This document shows positions 1-8,705 of a DNA stretch of 33,360 bases, piece by piece. The translations under genes were made by a program, and so were the position numbers. The notes under the pieces were generated by a model. It saw only the letters and a list, made by a program, of their open reading frames with translations, was not told the DNA's origin and did not search any database. The stretch is from Bacteroidota bacterium (GTDB lineage Bacteria; Bacteroidota; Bacteroidia; Bacteroidales; VadinHA17): assembly GCA_030596025.1 (NCBI GenBank), contig JAUVKW010000013.1, positions 1-33,360 of the forward strand. Direction: 5' to 3'. The first letter of the stretch is position 1. Each line of letters opens with the position of its first letter.

Positions 1-618
1 CTAGTATCAATGAATCATTGCCTGCAAATTGCCAGGTCCTCAAATATTGCAAGCACTATCTCTTTATCAACTATCAACAACAATTTTCTGAATAGTCTGC
101 AATGGAACGAATATATTGATTGGGATAATGGCGTTGAAGGCTACGAAATATATCGTCAAATTGATGAAGAGGCTCCTGTAAATATTGCATCATTGCTTGC
201 CGACAAAACAAGCTATATAGATGATGTAGAGGATGAAGCTCTTATAGGAAATTCCGGGAAATATTGTTATTATATTGAAGCATGGGAACAAAACGGATCT
301 GGTTACAGTAAATCGAATAAAAGCTGTGTATATGCCGAACCAATGATCTATATGCCAAATGCATTTACACCAGATGGAGACGGGCTGAATGAAGAGTTTA
401 AACCAGTTCTCACTTTCCTTCCTGACAAATACATTTTCATTATTAAGAATCGTTGGGGAAACACTCTGTTTGAAACCCATGATCCGTATGCAGCATGGGA
501 TGGCACATTCTCAGGAGACCCGGTACTTGAAGGAGTTTATGTATATTATGTTCGTGCTGTTTCGCCTGAAGGAAAACTAATTGAAAGAACAGGACAGGTC
601 GCTGTTCTATATAATTGA
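1..618 (+). CDS. C-terminal part of a secreted protein with T9SS type-B (gliding motility-associated) sorting domain; 5' truncated by window edge
   Basis: Frame open from base 1; typical C-terminal motif MPNAFTPDGDGLNEEFKP...IIKNRWGNTLFET...WDGTFSGDPVLEGVYVYYV. Confidence 0.88.
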   Translation, partial: LVSMNHCLQIARSSNIASTISLSTINNNFLNSLQWNEYIDWDNGVEGYEIYRQIDEEAPVNIASLLADKTSYIDDVEDEALIGNSGKYCYYIEAWEQNGSGYSKSNKSCVYAEPMIYMPNAFTPDGDGLNEEFKPVLTFLPDKYIFIIKNRWGNTLFETHDPYAAWDGTFSGDPVLEGVYVYYVRAVSPEGKLIERTGQVAVLYN

Positions 619-787
619 TTACCATTTATCTTTCCCCTACTGTCATGTCCTGATATATGTCTACATGTTTAACAAAAAAAATCAAGCCACAAAAGTGTGG
701 ACATATTCCAGAACTAAAATTCTAAATTACAAAACACAAATTTCAACCGAACGAAGATCCGGACCTCTTTTGGGGTGTTCCCTTTTT

Positions 788-810
788 ACACCAGGCTAAA
801 GCCCGGTGCT
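788..810 (+). repeat. Dispersed hairpin repeat, copy 1 (acaccaggctaaagcccggtgct)
   Basis: Same 23-bp sequence present on the opposite strand at 27099-27121; imperfect 8-bp stem with TAAA loop. Confidence 0.75.
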
Positions 811-844
811 GTTTTTCTTTACACTTGCCTCTTTACTCACCTGC

Positions 845-884
845 ATTATTCCATTTTTCCAATATTCCATCATTCCATTCTTTC
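845..884. repeat. Period-8 degenerate array (attattcc/atttttcc/aatattcc/atcattcc/attctttc)
   Basis: TTCCA recurs exactly every 8 bp at 849, 857, 865, 873. Confidence 0.6.
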
Positions 885-902
885 TTGACATCATAAAAAC
901 AC

Positions 903-910
903 TAACTTTG
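903..910 (+). promoter_or_regulatory. Candidate Bacteroidetes -7 box TAACTTTG upstream of rel gene
   Basis: Matches TAnnTTTG; 67 bp before the start at 977; -33 element not clear. Confidence 0.4.
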
Positions 911-976
911 TATTTATGGAAATTTCACCTGGAACTACTCTGAAAATATTAACAGGCATTTAACAGAAAAATTTCA

Positions 977-3208
977 ATGTCCATTATTTCGCAACATGAT
1001 AATCAATTAATAAAGGAGCAATTTGATGAGCTCCTGAATAACTTGCAGAGGGTTACTACAAGAAAAAACAAAGACCAGATCCGTAAAGCTTTTAAAGTTG
1101 CCAATGAGGCACATAAGCATATGAAAAGAAGGTCAGGTGAGCCCTATGTTCTGCATCCAATTGCTGTTGCCAGAATTGTTTCAGAGGAAATGGGACTGGG
1201 AACAATTTCCATATGTGCTTCTTTGCTTCATGATGTTGTGGAGGACACTGACTACACCCTGGAAAACATTGAAAATAATTTTGGAGAAAAAATTTCAACT
1301 ATTATCGATGGTCTGACAAAAATATCTAATGTATTTGACAAAAAATCCTCCCTCCAGGCTGAAAATTTCAGGAAAATGCTTCTTACCCTTTCAGACGATG
1401 TTAGGGTAATACTGATAAAACTTGCAGATCGATTACACAATATGCGTACTCTGGGATCTATGCCACCAAACAAAAGGTTGAAGATTGCCGGTGAAACAAT
1501 TTACCTTTATGCCCCGCTTGCACATCGTCTGGGCTTATATGCTATAAAAACCGAGTTAGAGGACCTAAGCCTAAAATACCGGCATAATAAGGTATACAGG
1601 CAAATTGGAAAACAAATAAAAGTAAATGAGAAAAAGAGGATCAATGAAATCACAAAATTCTCTCTGCCAATAATCTCAAGGCTTGACAGCACAAAATTAA
1701 ACTACGAAATTAATGGCAGGCCTAAATCAATCTATTCCATATGGAATAAGATACAAACTCAGAAAATTTCCTTTGAGGAGGTTTACGACCTGCTTGCAAT
1801 TCGTATAGTTTTTGATCCTATGGAAGGAATTCCGGAAAAAACCCAATGTTGGAATATCTATTCAATAATCACCGATATTTACCTGCCTAAACCTGACCGC
1901 CTCAGAGATTGGGTAAGTAAACCCAAGGCAAATGGGTATGAAGCCTTACATTGCACAGTCATGGGGCCCCACGGCAAATGGGCAGAGATTCAGATTCGCT
2001 CAAAACGCATGGATGAAATTGCAGAAAAAGGACTTGCTGCACATTGGAAATATAAAAAAAATGGTACCGGGGAAGATACCGAACTCGATAAGTGGATTAA
2101 GAAGATAAGGGAGCTTATTGATGATTCTGCTTCCGATGCTCTTGAATTCCTTGATGAATTTAAGTTAAACCTCTTTTCAGCTGAAATATTGGTATTTACT
2201 CCAAAAGGACATATCAAATCACTTCCAAAAAATGCAACAGTTCTTGACTTTGCATATGATATACATACCGAAATTGGAGATAAAGCCATTGGGGCAAAGG
2301 TTAATCATAAACTGGTTCCCTTCAGTCATGTTCTCAAATCAAGTGATCAGGTTGAGATCATTAGCTCTGATAAAAACAAACCACAACAAGAATGGTTGAA
2401 ATATGTAACAACAGCAAAAGCTAAATCCAGTATTACAAAATCGCTCAAGGCTGAAACAACCAACCGCATTGACCTTGGAAAAGAAATACTGGAGAAAGAG
2501 TTGAAGAAATATAACGTTCAACCATCCGGCAGAGTATTTAAAAAGCTTCTTCCTGCCTATGAAGTAACCAGTAAAGATCAATTGTACAGCAATATAGGCA
2601 GTGGGATTATTAAGCTGGAAAACCTGAAAAAGGTATTGAGAAAAAAATCAAGCAGTAAATGGATATGGTATTGGCGACCACAATTTGGAAAACAAAAACC
2701 CATAGAGCAAGAGAAAAAAGAGAGTAAGAAATTTAATTTCAAACAACCCTTCCTGATTCGTGAAGTCCCTGATAAATCAGAAGCAGAATACACAATATCA
2801 AGTTGCTGTAACCCTATACCCGGTGATGATGTGGTCGGCTACCAGGATGAAAACGGAAGCATAAACATTCATAAATCAAATTGCAATGAGGCAGTAAAGC
2901 TTATGTCACAACATGGCAATAGAATAGTCTCAGCAAAATGGACCACTCATAAGGTACTTTCTTACCTTGCCAGGATCAACCTGGTTGGAATAGACAAAAT
3001 TGGAATGATAAGGAATATTACTGAAATTATTTCTCAACAATTGAGTGTAAATATTCGTTCCCTGAATGTTGAAGTTCATGATGGAGTTTTCGAAGGCCTT
3101 GTCGATTTATATGTTCATAATACTGCTGACTTAAACAACCTTATTCTAAACCTGAGTAAGCTAAAAGGCGTCGATTCTGTTAAACGTGAGGAGATTGTGG
3201 GCACATAG
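977..3208 (+). CDS. Bifunctional (p)ppGpp synthetase/hydrolase (RelA/SpoT family)
   Basis: HD motif HDVVEDT, synthetase KANGYEALHCTV...EIQIRSKRMDEIAEKGLAAHWKYK, TGS and C-terminal ACT-like regions. Confidence 0.95.
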   Translation: MSIISQHDNQLIKEQFDELLNNLQRVTTRKNKDQIRKAFKVANEAHKHMKRRSGEPYVLHPIAVARIVSEEMGLGTISICASLLHDVVEDTDYTLENIENNFGEKISTIIDGLTKISNVFDKKSSLQAENFRKMLLTLSDDVRVILIKLADRLHNMRTLGSMPPNKRLKIAGETIYLYAPLAHRLGLYAIKTELEDLSLKYRHNKVYRQIGKQIKVNEKKRINEITKFSLPIISRLDSTKLNYEINGRPKSIYSIWNKIQTQKISFEEVYDLLAIRIVFDPMEGIPEKTQCWNIYSIITDIYLPKPDRLRDWVSKPKANGYEALHCTVMGPHGKWAEIQIRSKRMDEIAEKGLAAHWKYKKNGTGEDTELDKWIKKIRELIDDSASDALEFLDEFKLNLFSAEILVFTPKGHIKSLPKNATVLDFAYDIHTEIGDKAIGAKVNHKLVPFSHVLKSSDQVEIISSDKNKPQQEWLKYVTTAKAKSSITKSLKAETTNRIDLGKEILEKELKKYNVQPSGRVFKKLLPAYEVTSKDQLYSNIGSGIIKLENLKKVLRKKSSSKWIWYWRPQFGKQKPIEQEKKESKKFNFKQPFLIREVPDKSEAEYTISSCCNPIPGDDVVGYQDENGSINIHKSNCNEAVKLMSQHGNRIVSAKWTTHKVLSYLARINLVGIDKIGMIRNITEIISQQLSVNIRSLNVEVHDGVFEGLVDLYVHNTADLNNLILNLSKLKGVDSVKREEIVGT

Positions 3209-3289
3209 TTTTTTAAAATTATTCTAAATAATGCCTTATTTTTAAATAAATTGATTAAATTTAAGCCCTTAATTTTAATCTACTGATGT

Positions 3290-3742
3290 ATGATAAGAGA
3301 AGATACAAAACAAACCGTAAAGCAAATATTTACTGAGTATCTTGAAAAAAAAGGGCATCGTAAAACTCCTGAAAGATATGCCATACTCGATGAAATTTAT
3401 TCCAGGAACGGACATTTCGATATAGAATCACTCTATATATTCATGAAGAATAAAAATTACAGGGTTAGCCGGGCAACTCTGTATAATACCATTGAACTTC
3501 TGCTTGATTGCAACCTCGTTATCAAACATCAGTTTGGAAAAAATATTGCACAGTTTGAAAAAGCCTACCATTGCAGTCAACATGATCATCTGATTGACAC
3601 TGAATCTGGGGATGTTATTGAATTTTGCGATCCAAGAATTCATGAAATTATCAAAACTGCATGTGAGTTGAATAATTTCAAACCCTTATACCACTCCCTT
3701 TATATTTATGGTGTTAAGGAAGGGGAAGTAGCAAAGAAATAA
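3290..3742 (+). CDS. Fur-family transcriptional regulator
   Basis: [30 protein letters not shown]...[20 protein letters not shown] typical Fur winged helix. Confidence 0.9.
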   Translation: MIREDTKQTVKQIFTEYLEKKGHRKTPERYAILDEIYSRNGHFDIESLYIFMKNKNYRVSRATLYNTIELLLDCNLVIKHQFGKNIAQFEKAYHCSQHDHLIDTESGDVIEFCDPRIHEIIKTACELNNFKPLYHSLYIYGVKEGEVAKK

Positions 3743-3772
3743 GAGTATATAATAAGTTTATTCAGTCTATTG

Positions 3773-3797
3773 AACCTCCTGTCAGGAGGTTTTTTTT
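3773..3797 (+). terminator. Rho-independent terminator after fur-like gene
   Basis: aacctcctgtcaggaggtt followed by T-run. Confidence 0.8.
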
Positions 3798-3887
3798 ATT
3801 TGAATTAGACCTGGATAATGCAAATATATTCATCAAAGAATTTGTACCTTGCAATGCTATTTTTAAAGCTCAAAAAAATCCAATAAG

Positions 3888-5156
3888 ATGAAAATGGATG
3901 TTCTCTTAGGTCTTCAATGGGGAGATGAAGGCAAAGGTAAAATTGTGGATGTACTTACACCAAAGTATGATGTGATAGCCAGATTTCAGGGGGGGCCAAA
4001 TGCGGGACATACGCTTGAATTTGATGGTAATAAATATGTGCTTCATACTATTCCATCAGGGATTCATCATTCAGAAAAAATCAACCTCATTGGAAATGGT
4101 GTAGTTATTGACCCACTGATTTTTTATAAAGAAATCAAAGAGCTGGAAGGAATTGGGCTAAAATTGACAAAAAACTTATTTATTTCCAGAAAGGCCCATC
4201 TAATATTACCTACACACAGAGCTCTGGATGCTGCTTCAGAGGCCGCAAAGGGAAAAACAAAAATTGGCTCAACCCTGAAGGGAATTGGTCCCACTTATAT
4301 GGATAAAACCGGACGAAATGGCCTGAGAGTAGGTGATATAGTAAGCTCCGACTTTGAAGAGAAATATAATATCCTGAAGAAAAAGCATATTTCCCTTCTC
4401 AGGCAATTTGACTATGACTTTGAAGAGGAGTTAAATAACTACGAACACTTATGGCTCGATTCTATTGAAACTATCAAACGATTTAAGATTGTGGATAGTG
4501 AATATCTTATCAATTCATACCTGAATGAAAATCGCGCTGTTCTTGCTGAAGGAGCACAGGGATCCCTCCTTGATATTGATTTTGGATCATATCCTTTTGT
4601 AACCTCTTCTAATACGGTTTGTGCCGGTGCCTGTAACGGACTTGGAGTAGCTCCGGGAAGAATTGGGGAAGTTTATGGAATCTTTAAAGCCTATGCCACC
4701 CGGGTGGGAAGTGGCCCCTTTCCAACTGAACAAATCAATGATGTTGGAGAACAGTTGAGGAAAAATGGAAATGAGTTTGGTGCAACTACAGGAAGACCAA
4801 GAAGATGTGGCTGGTTAGACATGGTAGCCTTGAAATATTCGATTATGCTGAATGGTGTTACTCGTTTAATAATGACAAAAGCAGATGTTTTGACAGGTTT
4901 TGATAAGATCAAAATTTGTACAAACTACAAAGATTCAGGGTCTCCAGGATCCCAATTCCCATTTGAAATAAGCAAAAACCTCAAACCGGAATATTCTGAT
5001 TTCCCCGGATGGTCAAATGATTTAAGCAAAATTGTAAATTTTATTGATTTGCCCGAACAAATAAAACACTATGCCAGGTTCATAGAAGATGAACTTAAAG
5101 TACCTATTGAAATTATTTCAGTAGGCCCTGACAGGTCCGAGACAATTTTGAAATAA
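3888..5156 (+). CDS. purA: Adenylosuccinate synthase
   Basis: GLQWGDEGKGKIVD, QGGPNAGHTL, TTGRPRRCGW motifs. Confidence 0.97.
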   Translation: MKMDVLLGLQWGDEGKGKIVDVLTPKYDVIARFQGGPNAGHTLEFDGNKYVLHTIPSGIHHSEKINLIGNGVVIDPLIFYKEIKELEGIGLKLTKNLFISRKAHLILPTHRALDAASEAAKGKTKIGSTLKGIGPTYMDKTGRNGLRVGDIVSSDFEEKYNILKKKHISLLRQFDYDFEEELNNYEHLWLDSIETIKRFKIVDSEYLINSYLNENRAVLAEGAQGSLLDIDFGSYPFVTSSNTVCAGACNGLGVAPGRIGEVYGIFKAYATRVGSGPFPTEQINDVGEQLRKNGNEFGATTGRPRRCGWLDMVALKYSIMLNGVTRLIMTKADVLTGFDKIKICTNYKDSGSPGSQFPFEISKNLKPEYSDFPGWSNDLSKIVNFIDLPEQIKHYARFIEDELKVPIEIISVGPDRSETILK

Positions 5157-5469
5157 ACCATAGAACACCCACAATCCGCTGTTATTCAGACAGAAAGACG
5201 CCTTAATTTGATAATATCCTCCGATATATAAAAATTCCCAGGAATTTCAGGAGTAGAGTAAAAATAATAAAATAGGTAAGTTCAGATAAGTGGATTTGCT
5301 CCATTTTTAGCCTGAATGAACAATGTGGTGGGCTAAAACCCTATTATTCTAAAGCTTTTGTCCCATAGATTTCCTGACAGAGCTAAATTTAACAATTTTG
5401 GTTTGACTTTCTTCTCAAATTTGATTAACTTATATGAGAAAATTGACACTACTAAAGCTATTATAAATC

Positions 5470-6144
5470 ATGAGTCTCATAATAAGTAAATATGCCCGGG
5501 ACCGTATGTCTGAAAAAGAAAAAATAAAGCAAGCCTATGGTCCTGTTCTAACCATTTCCAGACAACTCGGTTGTCCTGCAAAACCAATTGCAAGGGAGCT
5601 GGTTGAATTGATCAATGAAAAAACAAAGGAAAAGTGGACCTGCGTAAGTAAGGAAATATTGCAAGAATCTGCCTCAAAACTAGGAATCCCCACTTCAGAA
5701 CTGCGTCATTTCTTTAAATATAACGAACAAGGAATTCTTGATGGGATATTAACAACTATCTCAAAATTCTACGTAAGTGATATGAGAATATGCAAAGCCA
5801 TAGAAATTGCAATCAGATCAATTGGTCAAAAAGGTAAGGTGGTAATTGTTGGAAGAGGAGGTGCCGCCATTTGCAGGAACATGGAAAACACCTTTCATAT
5901 AAGACTTACCGCCCCGGCAGACTGGAGATTAAGAAAAGTAATGGAAACCCATAACATGGAAAAAAAGCAGGCATTAAATTTTATGACTGATTACGATGGG
6001 AAAAGAACTCACTTCATGATGCAATTTGCAAAAAAAGTAGAGCATAATTCATTATTTGATATTACATACAATTGTGCCTCTATGAAAAAAACGGAAATTG
6101 CGCAATCCATCTTTGCGATCCTCAAGAAAAAGAAATTACTTTAG
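5470..6144 (+). CDS. Cytidylate kinase-like family protein
   Basis: LTISRQLGCPAKPIARELVELI ... GKVVIVGRGGAAICRNMENTFHIRLTAPADWRLRKVM, like the cytidylate kinase-like family (PF13189) from memory. Confidence 0.7.
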   Translation: MSLIISKYARDRMSEKEKIKQAYGPVLTISRQLGCPAKPIARELVELINEKTKEKWTCVSKEILQESASKLGIPTSELRHFFKYNEQGILDGILTTISKFYVSDMRICKAIEIAIRSIGQKGKVVIVGRGGAAICRNMENTFHIRLTAPADWRLRKVMETHNMEKKQALNFMTDYDGKRTHFMMQFAKKVEHNSLFDITYNCASMKKTEIAQSIFAILKKKKLL

Positions 6145-6151
6145 GCAAAAA

Positions 6152-6658
6152 TCATTCGGGGAAAATATATATCCATGAATCTATATCGACTGTATCTTTG
6201 AAGTTTTCAAGCTGATATAGCGATTGTGAAAAATCATCCAAACCCATTGCAGATACAAGATCAAAACCATTTACTCCCTCAATAATTCGGGTCTGATATC
6301 CCATGGATGAGTAAAAATCAAAGTGGTCAAGTGCATATTCAGGTGTAATAAAACTACCTACAATGATATGGTACCTGAATTCATAGTCATAGTAATTCAT
6401 GTCCTCCTCAAGGCTCAGCAATGAATCCTGAATCGCCTGTTCCCTTGCCAGCTCAATTTCTAATGCCCTCACTCTCCCCAGGGAATCAGCTACACGTATG
6501 CTATCCATCCTTATTTGCATAGCAGCCTCTGCAGCCCTGCCCGTCCCAAACCAACCTTTCTTTTTGATAAAATTACAGGAAGGAAGTAATAACAATACAA
6601 CTAATAATGAAACTAGGAGACTTCTCATGGCACATTTTTTTAATGTAAGTTTATACAA
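6152..6658 (-). CDS. Putative lipoprotein with SPOR-like C-terminal domain
   Basis: Lipobox-like LLLLPSC; C-term YHIIVGSFITPEYALDHFDFYSSMGYQTRII resembles SPOR. Confidence 0.55.
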   Translation of the reverse strand: MYKLTLKKCAMRSLLVSLLVVLLLLPSCNFIKKKGWFGTGRAAEAAMQIRMDSIRVADSLGRVRALEIELAREQAIQDSLLSLEEDMNYYDYEFRYHIIVGSFITPEYALDHFDFYSSMGYQTRIIEGVNGFDLVSAMGLDDFSQSLYQLENFKDTVDIDSWIYIFPE

Positions 6659-6710
6659 AAGTAAGAATTTCTTGCCCTCTCACAAAATTCAAGACTAATT
6701 CAAATTTTTA

Positions 6711-6718
6711 TATCTTCG
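6711..6718 (+). promoter_or_regulatory. Candidate -7 box TATCTTCG
   Basis: Near TAnnTTTG/TAnnTTCG consensus; 17 bp before start of the acyl-CoA synthetase gene. Confidence 0.35.
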
Positions 6719-6735
6719 GGCTAAATAATAAATCT

Positions 6736-8643
6736 ATGAAAACAATAATTCAGTTTTTTGAAGATAGTGTAAGATTATTTGAAAACAATCCCTATTTGTG
6801 GGAAAAAAAGGTGGATAAGTTTGAAGCTGCCAGCTATAAAGAAATCAGGGAGCAGGTTCATCTATTTGCAAGCGGTCTGTTAAGCTATGGCATTAAAAAA
6901 GGAGATCGAATTGCTTTGCTCTCGGAAGGCCGCAATGACTGGATGGTTAGCGAGCTTGGCATTTTATACACTGGAGCCGTCAATGTTCCACTATCAATTC
7001 TCCTCAACAAATCAGAACTGAAATTCAGACTTCAACACAGTGGTACCAGGATGATAATAGCATCGAAAAAACAATATGAAAAAGTAAAATCGGTCATTAA
7101 TGATCTCCCCGATCTCGAAAGAGTGATCCTTTTGGATGATAAGATTGATGCCGGTAAGAAAGAATTGTTATTCTCAGAGCTTGTGAAAAGTGGTGCAGAA
7201 TACCTGAAAAAGAACAGGGGCGAATTTGAAAAAGTTTTTACATCCATACTGGAAAGTGACTATGCGAATATAAGCTATACTTCAGGAACAACTGCAGAAG
7301 CAAAGGGTATAGTATTATCCCATCTGAACTATTTTGCAAATGTTCAACAAGCTTATTCTCTTCTGGACGTATCCCCTAATTGGAGAATCTTCTTGTTCCT
7401 GCCCTGGGATCATTCATTTGCTCATACAGCAGGACTATATTCTTTCATGGGAAAAGGTGCCAGTGTTGCTGCACTTCAGATAGGAGCCACTCCCATTGAA
7501 ACTATTAAAAATATATCCATCAATATGAAGGAGGTAAAACCCCAAATCATGTTCAGCGTTCCTTCATTTGCCAAAAACATCAGGAAGAATATTGAAAATG
7601 GAATTCGCAGTAAGGGGGCTCTGATTGAGAAATTATTTAAGCATGCTCTTAGCTTAAATTATGACTATAATAAGGATGGATATAGAAAAGGAGGTGGTTT
7701 ATTGTTTTTGAAACTGCCCCTTATGAAGCTTTATGACTTAATAATATTTAAAAAAATACGGGACCAACTGGGTGGAGAAATGGAATATTTTGTTGGTGGA
7801 GGAGCTCTACTCGACCTTGAACTGCAAAAGTTCTTCTATGCAATTGGTGTTCCAATTTACCAGGGTTACGGACTGTCTGAAGCCTCACCTGTTATTTCAG
7901 CTAATGCTCCGCAAAAGCATAAATTGGGATCTTCAGGTGTTCCTGTCAAAAATATGGAAATTAAAATTTGTGATGATGATGGTAAATCATTGGAAACAGG
8001 AGTAAAAGGAGAAATCATTGTCAAAGGAGACAATGTGATGGTAAAATACTGGAAAAATGAAAATGCCACCCTTGAAACAATTAAAGATGGATGGCTGTAC
8101 ACCGGAGATATGGGCTACCTGGATGATGATGGTTTTTTATACGTGCTGGGAAGGTTTAAAAGCCTTTTAATCTCTGGAGATGGTGAAAAATATAGTCCTG
8201 AAGGAATCGAAGAATCCATAAGCGATAAGTCAAAATATATTCTTCAGTGTATTGTTCATAACGACCAGAATCCATATACAAGCATACTTGTTGTACCTGA
8301 CAAAGAGGCATTGCAAAGATTCCTTAAGAAAAAAGGCTTATCTGTTAAAACTAAAGAAGGCAAAAAAGCCATATTAGACCTTATACAGGCCGAAATATTC
8401 GAATACCGGAAAGGTGGAAAATACGAGGACTTATTCCCTCAGAGATGGATGCCTTCAACAATTGCCGTACTTGACCAGGAATTCACTATGGAAAATGAAT
8501 TTCTCAATTCATTGAGGAAAATGGTACGTGGGAAAATCGTTGAGCACTACCAGGAAACCATTGATTTTCTTTATGCTCCTGAAGCCAAAGACATAAACAA
8601 CCACCTTAATTTTACTGCACTGGACAAACTGGGCCTCGACTGA
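6736..8643 (+). CDS. AMP-dependent synthetase / long-chain fatty-acid-CoA ligase family
   Basis: ISYTSGTTAEAKGIVLSH, YQGYGLSEASPVIS, GWLYTGDMGYLDDDGFLYVLGR. Confidence 0.93.
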   Translation: MKTIIQFFEDSVRLFENNPYLWEKKVDKFEAASYKEIREQVHLFASGLLSYGIKKGDRIALLSEGRNDWMVSELGILYTGAVNVPLSILLNKSELKFRLQHSGTRMIIASKKQYEKVKSVINDLPDLERVILLDDKIDAGKKELLFSELVKSGAEYLKKNRGEFEKVFTSILESDYANISYTSGTTAEAKGIVLSHLNYFANVQQAYSLLDVSPNWRIFLFLPWDHSFAHTAGLYSFMGKGASVAALQIGATPIETIKNISINMKEVKPQIMFSVPSFAKNIRKNIENGIRSKGALIEKLFKHALSLNYDYNKDGYRKGGGLLFLKLPLMKLYDLIIFKKIRDQLGGEMEYFVGGGALLDLELQKFFYAIGVPIYQGYGLSEASPVISANAPQKHKLGSSGVPVKNMEIKICDDDGKSLETGVKGEIIVKGDNVMVKYWKNENATLETIKDGWLYTGDMGYLDDDGFLYVLGRFKSLLISGDGEKYSPEGIEESISDKSKYILQCIVHNDQNPYTSILVVPDKEALQRFLKKKGLSVKTKEGKKAILDLIQAEIFEYRKGGKYEDLFPQRWMPSTIAVLDQEFTMENEFLNSLRKMVRGKIVEHYQETIDFLYAPEAKDINNHLNFTALDKLGLD

Positions 8644-8705
8644 ATTTAAGACTATGATTCTCCATTGAATACGTAAAAGCACTGATTTAATGATCTCATT
8701 TTTTT

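Noticed and set aside
687-700. Hairpin ccaca-aaag-tgtgg after the T9SS gene
   Set aside because: Short stem, no following T-run; not supported as a terminator.
581-799. 72-aa ORF downstream of the T9SS protein
   Set aside because: Runs through repeat-bearing intergenic sequence; no domain or plausible start context.
1897-1920. RLRD in place of the RxKD charged motif in the Rel synthetase region
   Set aside because: Conservative K to R change, with all other HD and synthetase motifs intact; not enough to claim altered activity.
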